From Myroides fluvii (lineage in GTDB: Bacteria > Bacteroidota > Bacteroidia > Flavobacteriales > Flavobacteriaceae), in NCBI RefSeq assembly GCF_009792295.1, contig NZ_CP039934.1, positions 1-64,000 of the forward strand: a DNA stretch of 64,000 nucleotides. Reading direction: 5' to 3'. Under the pieces are notes generated by a model. That model saw nothing but the letters and a program-made list of their open reading frames with translations, did no database searches and was not told the origin of the DNA. Below are positions 50,476 through 59,400 of the stretch, in pieces. The translations under genes were made by a program, and so were the position numbers. Position 1 is the first letter of the stretch, and each line of letters opens with the position of its first letter.

Positions 50476-51351
50476 TTATCCAAACAAAAACTCAAATACC
50501 TTCAACACGCCAGGCACGGGAATTTGGTGCTGGATATATTCTTCTTTGGTAAAATACTGTACGCCTCCAATTTCGTTGGCGATGGTGATGGTGTCATTGT
50601 CCAATTCGTATTTGTAGCAATCTTGTTGCATGAGGATATTCTTTTTTTCCCCATAAGCAGGTGCAACGATATGCGTCAAGTACGAAAGTCGATCCGGTTG
50701 CAAAACGAGAGACAGCTCTTCTTCAATTTCGCGTTTCAAGGCTTCTTGACTATCTTCTTGCGCGTCAATTTTACCACCTGGAAGATACCAAGCTTGTTTG
50801 TTTTTACTAAAGGCTAGTAACAATTGATTTTCTTTTACACAGACCAATCCTGCGGTGGGCAAATCCACCCAAGGTTGATTGATTACCGTTAAGTAGTAGG
50901 CAACTGTATTTTTGCTTGGTGAAGGTATTTTCGACTGTTTTGCTCCCCATGGTGCATACCAGGATGCCAGCTTAGGAGTTGTAAGAACCGTTAAGTACTT
51001 AAAACCTGCCTCGCTTGCTTTTTCTTGAATGGCAATTCGGAATAGCGATTTTGGGTGTTGGAGGTTTTCTATCCCCACTTCTTGCTCCTGGTCCGAAGGC
51101 AAATAGTACACCTGAGTTAACTGGGTTTCATAAGAGGGGGAAGAAAAGGCAAAACACCCGTGGAGTTGTCCGTCAACAAAAAATAAATAGAAGTGTTTTT
51201 GTTCAATCAATTGGCAGATCACTTCGTTTTGTTCCTTATTTTCACCTTGAGTTGTGTCGCAGAAAGGCACTGCCAATGGGAGAAAGTCTTGAATCAAATT
51301 GATCTCTTGAGCAGTAGCTTGTATGGTTTGTGTTTGAATAAATGAAGGCAT
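50476..51351 (-). CDS. NUDIX hydrolase with N-terminal extra domain
   Basis: The 291-residue protein has a complete Nudix box at residues about 192-214 (GGKIDAQEDSQEALKREIEE followed by ELSL), preceded by LLLAFSKNKQAWYLPGG. The N-terminal 150 residues (HFYLFFVDGQLHGCFAFSSP, LFRIAIQEKASEAGFKYLTV) look like a GNAT-type acetyltransferase fold fused to it. It hydrolyses a nucleoside diphosphate-linked substrate, which cannot be named from sequence. A terminator-like hairpin lies upstream at 51395-51438. Confidence 0.85.
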   Translation of the reverse strand: MPSFIQTQTIQATAQEINLIQDFLPLAVPFCDTTQGENKEQNEVICQLIEQKHFYLFFVDGQLHGCFAFSSPSYETQLTQVYYLPSDQEQEVGIENLQHPKSLFRIAIQEKASEAGFKYLTVLTTPKLASWYAPWGAKQSKIPSPSKNTVAYYLTVINQPWVDLPTAGLVCVKENQLLLAFSKNKQAWYLPGGKIDAQEDSQEALKREIEEELSLVLQPDRLSYLTHIVAPAYGEKKNILMQQDCYKYELDNDTITIANEIGGVQYFTKEEYIQHQIPVPGVLKVFEFLFG

Positions 51352-51952
51352 GAGGCGTAGATTTTAGTATCGCAGGTTATAAAACCCCGAAAATAAAAAG
51401 AAAAAGCAGGACAACAACACATCCTGCTTTTTCTTTTTCACAACTTTTTTTTTGTACTAAAAACAGCTTGTTTTCGTACTTGTTTTTAACTTATAAAGTA
51501 GAAGGTACTATTTCGAAACAACAAACAATTAAACAGAACTCCTATTCTCTTCTTTTAAATTAAAAACCTGAAATTCACTCCTTTTGCTTTTCCTTATCCT
51601 CTTTTCTGCCTTACTAAAAAAAAGGACAATTCGACGCAGTAATGAACTTCTACTCATTTATTTAATTCCCCAACAAAGGAAATAACAATCTGCGTAATAA
51701 ACAAGAAAAAAATACAAGGTTCGACTTTTTTAGTTTTAATTTAATAGTATAAAAAAAACAGATGAAATAATTCTTTCTCTATCCTCATAATATTAGATAT
51801 AACACAATAAAAACAAAAAATAAGTATTCTTTCGATAACTTTCTTTGATGTAAATTACACTCTACTTGAGTTTTTCGTACTATTTTCGGTGTAATTATCG
51901 TCAAATTGAAGGTAAATAGTAGTAAAACTACTCGAATTTCAGTTTTACTCGT
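51352..51952. other. intergenic region with one strong hairpin
   Basis: Apart from the hairpin at 51395-51438, the 600 bp are AT-rich with no supported gene, repeat or clear promoter. Confidence 0.5.
51395..51438. terminator. strong hairpin with flanking A/T tracts
   Basis: AAAAAGAAAAAGCAGGA pairs perfectly with TCCTGCTTTTTCTTTTT across a 10-nt loop. It lies ahead of the minus-strand NUDIX gene and beyond the HxlR gene, so it probably ends the HxlR transcript. Confidence 0.75.
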
Positions 51953-52315
51953 TTACTCCTTTGCTGACAAATTGCTCTTTGTCTCAGGTTGATGTTCATC
52001 CAGTAGTTGTTCTCCCCAAGCGTTGAGTTGTTTTAACACTTCAACGAGTTGTATTCCCAGTGGCGTTAAGGTATATTCCACTCGAGGGGGTACTTCGTCA
52101 AAGCGTACCTTGTGTAAAATACTCGCTTCTTCTAGTTCTTTGAGCTGTTGATTGAGCACACGACGATCTACGGTCGCAATTCCCCTCAAAAACTCACTTG
52201 GTCTTTTTTCTCCTTCATTAATACGCCAAATAATTGGAACTTTCCATTTTCCACTAATGGCTTTTACGGCATATTCTAGCGGACAGATTTTATCTGCGAT
52301 AACTTGTTTCTGCAT
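51953..52315 (-). CDS. HxlR-family transcriptional regulator
   Basis: ATG 52315 gives MQKQVIADKICPLEYAVKAI, then SGKWKVPIIWRINEGEKRPS, GIATVDRRVLNQQLKELEEA and RVEYTLTPLGIQLVEVLKQL, the winged helix of HxlR. The N-terminal Cys (CPLEYAV) is the conserved redox-sensing position of QorR/HypR-like members. A GTG three codons upstream is a weaker start. No divergent oxidoreductase gene is seen beside it; the + strand neighbour is a porin. Confidence 0.9.
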   Translation of the reverse strand: MQKQVIADKICPLEYAVKAISGKWKVPIIWRINEGEKRPSEFLRGIATVDRRVLNQQLKELEEASILHKVRFDEVPPRVEYTLTPLGIQLVEVLKQLNAWGEQLLDEHQPETKSNLSAKE

Positions 52316-52324
52316 AGCTTTCAC

Positions 52325-52638
52325 TCTCTTGTTTACAAAGATGCTATTAAAAAATTAAAAGGCAGGTGTTCTCCCCCTTATAGTTTTGCTAAAATCACAG
52401 AATCAAAGGCTACTTTACCCGTAAAACGCGATGTTAACCCCTATTTTTCATTACACTATTCTCTTTACAGAGAATTAATACACTCCTATTCTTGCATATA
52501 AAATAAGAAAAGGATTATATTCCATTATTTAACATTCTTTTTTACTAAATTATACAAAATAAAAGGGATACCTATTTTCATTTAAAAATTAATTCTCTAC
52601 ATTTATCACTTATTTAACCTTATAAATACACAATACAG
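52325..52638. other. AT-rich spacer upstream of the porin gene
   Basis: Divergent spacer between the HxlR gene and the porin gene. No perfect TAnnTTTG box is seen and no hairpin stands out. Confidence 0.45.
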
Positions 52639-53190
52639 ATGAAAAAAATTACAATGAGCCTATTGGCTATTTTCGCTTTCAGTGGAGCTGCATTAGCACA
52701 AACACCAGACATTAAGTTAGGAGCAAAAGCAGGTTTAAACGTTGCTAACCTTTCTGGTGCTGATGATACAAAAGCTAAAATGGGATTCCACGTGGGAGCT
52801 TTAGCAGAGATCTTTATCAACGAAAAATTCGCAGTTCAACCTGAGATTTTATACTCATCACAAGGAGCAAAAGGCAAAGGGGAAGGCAATGTAAAATTTG
52901 ACCTAGACTATATCAATATTCCAATCATGGCAAAATATTACGTTATGGAAGGTTTAAGTGTACAAGCAGGTCCACAAATTGGATTTGTTGTTAAAGCTGA
53001 AGCTGGAGGAATTGACGTAAAAGATGGAGTAAATACAGTAGATTTTGGTTTAAACCTTGGAGCAGGTTATGAATTGCCAATGGGTGTATTTGCTGATTTG
53101 CGTTATGATTTAGGTTTCAATAAAGTGTACAAAGAAGGTAAATCAATTAAAAACGGTGTATTCCAACTTTCAGTAGGATACAAATTTTAA
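52639..53190 (+). CDS. porin family outer-membrane beta-barrel protein
   Basis: The 183-residue protein has a Sec signal (MKKITMSLLAIFAFSGAALAQ). Barrel strands follow: IKLGAKAGLNVANLSGADD, FAVQPEILYSSQGAKGKG, YINIPIMAKYYVMEGLSVQA, and a C-terminal VGYKF. It belongs to the OMP_b-brl_2/PorT-like family of small 8-stranded barrels, and is similar in layout to the protein at 7970-8464. It is transcribed alone and followed by a strong terminator. Confidence 0.9.
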   Translation: MKKITMSLLAIFAFSGAALAQTPDIKLGAKAGLNVANLSGADDTKAKMGFHVGALAEIFINEKFAVQPEILYSSQGAKGKGEGNVKFDLDYINIPIMAKYYVMEGLSVQAGPQIGFVVKAEAGGIDVKDGVNTVDFGLNLGAGYELPMGVFADLRYDLGFNKVYKEGKSIKNGVFQLSVGYKF

Positions 53191-53218
53191 GCACAATACA
53201 AACACACAAATTTTTACT

Positions 53219-53248
53219 AAAAGCGCTTGAGCAATCTCAAGCGCTTTT
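53219..53248 (+). terminator. rho-independent terminator of the porin gene
   Basis: AAAAGCGCTTGAG pairs with CTCAAGCGCTTTT across CAAT, followed by Ts. Confidence 0.9.
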
Positions 53249-53308
53249 TTTATGCCTATTCTCCTCTAGTTATCATCTCCTCACAGGAGTGGTGTACGCA
53301 CAAAGAGC

Positions 53309-53357
53309 GGAACTCCCCCAATAAATGCCTTGCCTGGGCATTTATTGGGGGAGTTCC
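53309..53357. repeat. perfect 21-bp inverted repeat
   Basis: GGAACTCCCCCAATAAATGC plus C pairs without mismatch with its complement at 53337-53357 across a 7-nt loop. No T-tract follows. It lies between two terminators, those of the porin gene and of the giant adhesin gene. Confidence 0.8.
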
Positions 53358-53397
53358 TTCTGTAGGAGGATAGACGTAAAAATAAATGAAAATGAAA

Positions 53398-53422
53398 GAG
53401 GGTGGCCTTTTGGACCACCCTC
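53398..53422. terminator. terminator of the giant adhesin gene
   Basis: GAGGGTGG and CCACCCTC form a stem just beyond the adhesin stop codon. A T8 tract follows on the + side and TTTC on the minus side. Confidence 0.75.
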
Positions 53423-53432
53423 GTTTTTTTTA

Positions 53433-56400
53433 TTATTCTTTCACTACAAATCGAACTGATTGGTGTTTGCCTTCTATTTTGAGTACCAAAACATAGCTTC
53501 CTACCGTCAGGTTGAGTGGTAAGTCAAGGACAGAAAGTGGTTCTTTTAAGTTGCCTTTCATTATAAATTGGCCTACCGTGTTGTATACGGCGTATTCTGT
53601 TGTTTTAAATTCCTCCACCGCTTCTTCAAATTGAACGTAAAGCGATTGAGTTTTTTGCACCGGATTTGGATACACGCGTAGGGTCTTCTTGCTTTTCAGC
53701 TGTATTCCCATCGGACAAGTAGTCAATACTTTGCCATTAGCCGTGTACAGTACCGCGTAATATTCCGCTTGAGGATCTAGTTTATCTTCTAGGGTAGGTC
53801 CTGCTGAAAAGGCTTGCGCATCCGCGATTTTCTGTCCGTTTTTATACCATTCATATCGGGAGAACTTATAACCTCCGTTGGTTTGTGGGTTGTTGTTGAC
53901 AAAGACCACATTGTCGTATTTCTGCATTAAAATCCCTTCCCAAGGCAGGCGTTTCTCTACAATCACTTTATAGGTCTGGCGGTGTTTTCCATCGGCTGAA
54001 ATTACCTCAATATCCTGTTCATACCTACCGTAATCTGGGGTTGGCAATACAATCACATTAGACGGAAGTACTTTAGCTCCTAGTTGAGTGGTTATTTTTA
54101 TTTCAACAACATCGCTTTTAGCGCCATCACATCCGATAACTACTAGGGTATTCCTTGACGGTTTTTCATAACGGGCGCCATCTACCTCTAACAGCCAAAT
54201 GCTGCTGTCTTTGCTTTGCACCAGTAATGTACGCGTGATCGACGGTGCCGCGCGATAATTGCCATTTCCGCTTTGATGGGCTGTAATTTCTACTACACCT
54301 GGGGTGAGTACCTGCACTTGTCCGGCTGCGCTTATCGTTACGGGTTCATGTTCTATGTACTGATAGGTATAGGTCACGGCTAATCCTGAAGAGGCAATGG
54401 CGTTTAGCGCAAACGATGCGGTATCCTCTAAAACAAGAGGAGAAGCCAAATCAAAGTGAATAGCTTGTTCCGCTTGTGTGATTTGAAGCGTAGCACTAAG
54501 CGTTAATACCTCGTAATTACTGCCGTAATCAACCGTAGCGGTAACCGAGTAAATGCCTACATTCACTTGATGATTTCCTGTATAGCGAACCGTTGCTCCT
54601 GCTTGTATGTCGCCTTCTATCGCTAGGGATTTGGAGGTTCCATCGTAGGCAAAGGTTTTATTTCTCAATTGGAGTCCCGTGATTTTTGCAGGAGTAATTT
54701 CAAAATCACTGCCTGTAAAACGCGTCAACTGATAGTTGGCATTGGCTTGAAGTGTACCTTGTGTAATGGCATACACGCCAACCTCTTCTCCCGCCACACG
54801 TTCTAAACGACCGCTGAATACGGCAATCGCACGATCGCCATTGACTAATCCCGTGGCCGCATAGCTCAAGACTGGATCGGCAGTGCCATAGGCTTTTCGC
54901 TGTCCTGCATGGACCACTACCTCAACAGAAGCTGGGGTAATTGTAAAGTGCGCTGGAGCAAGGGTTAGAGTATAATTCGCTGTGCTAGTAAGCGTCCCCA
55001 TCTGATAGCCATAGCGTCCGACATGTTCTCCCCCTTGACGGCTCAATACGCCCGTCACCACAGCTGGAGTATCTCCGCGGGTTAATCCAGAGATGGTATA
55101 CCTATAGGTTGGGTTTGCACTGCCGTACACCTTGGTTTGTTCCGCATCCGGAACAATAGTCAACGGTGCTGCTGTAATTTCATAATCCGCTGATACAAAG
55201 TGAATATCATAATTTATCCCTGCAGCTAAAGTGCCTTGGGTGATGGCATATAGCCCCACCGACTCCCCTGCTTGTCGCGCTAAAGCCCCTGCCAGTAAGG
55301 AATGATTATCTCCTGCCTTAAAGCCCGTTACACGGTAAGTGAATACTCCATCGGCACTGCCATACATTTTGCGTTGTCCTTGATGTACAACTACTTCTAG
55401 GGTTGCTTTGTTTATTTGTACGTCAATGCGTTGACGGTCGCTCTCACAACCTGCGGTTGTGATTTGACTTACCCAATAGGTTTGAGTACCAATAGCCGTT
55501 GTCGTTGGCGTTGGTGCAGTGGTCATTCCTTGTCCTCCTGTTGCAGCAGCATACCACAAGAGTGTATTTCCACCTTGTGTTGTTGCTGTTAAAGGAAGCG
55601 CTGTATCTCCATAGGTATACACCACAGGGGTATCGACCTGAGGCAAAAGTACCTTAGCAGGTTGGGTAATCGTAAAATCTTTCGTTGTTGTACAGCCATG
55701 GCCATCGGTAATGGTTACCGTATAGGTTCCCTTAACTAAGCCTGTAGCTTCATTTGTCGTTGATGCAACGCCCTGATTCCAAGCGTAGGTGTACGGTGCT
55801 GTTCCACCTGTGACTTCCACTTTGGCCGAGCCGTTCGCTTCGCCATAGCAAACCACATTGGTTTGACTTGGCGTAACCACTAAAGCAGTTGGTTGGGTAA
55901 TCGTAAAATCTTTCGTTGTTGTACAGCCATGGCCATCGGTAATGGTTACCGTATAGGTTCCCTTAACTAAGCCTGTAGCTTCATTTGTCGTTGATGCAAC
56001 GCCCTGATTCCAAGCGTAGGTGTACGGTGCTGTTCCACCTGTGACTTCCACTTTGGCCGAGCCGTTCGCTTCGCCATAGCAAATCACATTGGTTTGACTT
56101 GGCGTAACCACTAAAGCAGTTGGTTGGGTTATCGTAAAAGGTTGAGTAATCTCACAGCCTTTATCATCGGTAATGGTTACCGTATAAGTACCTGCAACTA
56201 AATTGGTTGCTTCATTCGTTGTTGATGCAACGCCCTGATTCCAAGCGTAAGTGTACGGTGCTGTTCCACCTGTAACTTCCACTTTGGCCGAGCCGTTCGC
56301 TTCGCCATAGCAAATCACATTGGTTTGACTTGGCGTAACCACTAAAGCAGTTGGTTGGGTAATCGTAAAAGCATGAGCAATCTCACAGCCTTTATCATCG

Positions 56401-59400
56401 GTAATAGTTACCGTATAAGTACCTGAAACTAAATTGGTTGCTTCATTTGTTGTTGATGCAACGCCCTGATCCCAAGCGTAGGTGTATGGTGCTGTTCCAC
56501 CTGTAACTTCCACTTTGGCCGAGCCGTTCGCTTCGCCATAGCAAATCACATTGGTTTGAGCTGGTTGAACAACTAAAGCAGTTGGTTGGCTAATCGTAAA
56601 AGCATGAGCAATCTCACAGCCTTTATCATCGGTAATGGTTACCGTATAAGTACCTACAGTTAAGCCTGTAGCCTCATTGGTTGTAGATGCAATGCCCTGA
56701 TTCCAAGCGTAGGTGTACGGTGCTGTTCCACCTGTAACTTCCACTTTGGCCGATCCGTTCGCTTCCCCATAGCAAATCACATTGGTTTGACTTGGTGTTG
56801 CCTCTAAAGCAGTTGGTTGGCTAATCGTAAAAGCATGAGCAATCTCACAGCCTTTATCATCGGTAATGGTTACCGTATAAGTACCTGCAACTAAATTGGT
56901 TGCTTCATTCGTTGTTGATGTAACGCCATTGTCCCAGGTATAGGTGTACGGTGCTGTTCCACCTGTAACTTCCACTTTGGCCGAGCCGTTCGCTTCGCCA
57001 TAGCAAATCACATTGGTTTGACTTGGCGTAACCACTAAAGCAGTTGGTTGGCTAATCGTAAAAGTTTGCGCAATCTCACAGCCTTTATCATCGGTAATGG
57101 TTACCGTATAAGTACCTGCAACTAAATTGGTTGCTTCATTCGTTGTTGATGCAACGCCCTGATTCCAAGCGTAAGTGTACGGTGCTGTTCCTCCGGTTAC
57201 AGTCACCGTTGCGGATCCAGTTGCTTCTCCAAAACACAAAACCGAATGAGGAAGTACGGTAGCGGTAATCGTACATTGACTCTCATAAGCTCCAATATCA
57301 ATATTCTCCCCAACTAAACGCGGATTACCTGCTAAATCTTGATCTGTAGTAAGAGTGGGATTAGCGTCTCTATACAACGCATTATCCCCTTGATTGATCA
57401 ACGGACTAGTGGGGTTTAAACGATAATCCCCTTGGGCAGGATCGACAAAGAGATCTGTTATTGCTTGGCCAGTATCCATTATGTTTCCATTTCCAGCAAT
57501 TGTATGCCCTTGCACTAAACTGTGTTTATACTCGAGCTTATTCCCTGTTGGGATATTGTTTTGATTAGTCCCTACTAGCCAATCAGTTCCACGAAATGGA
57601 GTGCCATCTGTTGCTTGATTGCCGAATATAATACTGTTGTGTACCTTTAGGGTGTTATTACCTCCACCATTATAGTAGATGCTATACGGCCCCTTGTTAC
57701 CTATAAAAGTAGCATTGAGTAGGGTTAGCGTAGACGTATCAACTGCGTTTAAATAAATACCACTTCCCTTCCCATCTGCATGATTACCACTTATCCTGGA
57801 ATTTGTCAACGCAATAGAAGAGGAAGAAGATACAATACAAATCCCTCCTCCTTTGTCACCTGCATGATTACTGCTTATATTGGAATTCGTCAACGTAATA
57901 GCAAGAGAATTAGAAAGAACATAAATCCCTCCACCTTTAGCTGCCTCATTATTACTTATCGTAGAATTTGTCAATGCGATAGAAGAAGAAGAAGAAGAAG
58001 AAGGAGTATAATAAATCCCTCCACCTTTAGCTGCCTCATTATTACTTATCGTGGAATTCGTCAACGCAATAGAAGAAGAAGCATAAATCCCTCCTCCGTC
58101 AACTCTATAATCAATGCTATCATTTATTGATAACAAACCTAAACCATTGGCATTTCCTCGGGTGATGGTGAAACCATCCAGCTTAAGTTTAGTATTATTT
58201 TCACTAGCCGCTACAACCACGTGATAGGCATTGTTTGCAATATCATCATCTTGCCCTAAATCACCACTCAAGATCGTTGCATGGGTCGTGTTTGTCAAAT
58301 TGCGTTGATCTAAACTAGTTTCATCTCCTGCAAAGCCCCCGTATAAGTCCACGTGATCCACCATCAAAAAGGTAACATCACGATCTGTTGCTGAAACGGC
58401 AAAAGTAACGGGATGATAGCTGGGGTAATACGTTCCCTTAGCTACCCATATTTGCAAAGGTGCTGCTGCTGAAAAATCAGCTTTATGTTCCTGCGCCCAA
58501 TACAAAGCATCCGCTAGCTCGCCTACGGCATTGTTCCAGGAACTACCGTTACCTGTTGCGCCTTTTTTAACGTAGAGCACATTTGCGGTTGGGCTAAAAC
58601 TAAAGGACTGATTTTCATAAGCTCCAATATCCACTCGATAATCAATCAAACGCGGATACCCCGCCAAATCTTGATCTGTAGTAAGATTGAGATTAGCGCC
58701 TCTATACAGCTCATTATCCCCTTGATTGATCAACGGACTAGTGGATTTTAAGCGATAATCCCCTTGGGTAGGATCGACAAAGAGATCCGCAACTGCCTGG
58801 CCGGTATCCGCAATATTTCCATTTTCAGCCGTTGTATATCCTTGCACTAAACTGTATTGGTATTCAAGTCTATTCCCTGTTGGGATATTATTTTGATTCC
58901 CCCCCCCTAACCAACTAGTACCACGAAGCAGGGCACCATCTGTTGCTTGATTGTCGAATATAATACTGTTGTGTACCTTTAGGGTGTTAGCACTTCCCCA
59001 ATTATAATAGATACTATTTGGCCCTCTATTGCCTACAAGGGTAGCATTGAGTAGCGTTAAGGTAGAAGAACTTCCTGGCGAAAAATATAGACCACTTCCT
59101 ACTACTCCTGAATTATCACTTAGGCTGGAATTCGTCAACGTAATAGAAGAAGAAGTAGTAGAAGTAGAAAAAGCATAAATCCCTCCACCTTTAACTGCCT
59201 CATTATTACTTATTGTGGAATTCGCCAACGTAATAGAATAATAAGAAGAAGAAGAATAAATCCCGCCTCCATCCCGATCTGCCTTATTATTACTTATCAT
59301 GGAATTCGTCAACACGATAGAAGAAGAAGAAGAAGAAGAAGAAGAAGAAGAAAAAGCATAAATCCCTCCTCCATTAGCTGCCTTATTATTACTTATCGTG

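Noticed and set aside
57780..58130. Arg-rich + strand frame inside the adhesin gene
   Set aside because: Shadow of the Ser-rich beta-helix coding sequence on the minus strand.
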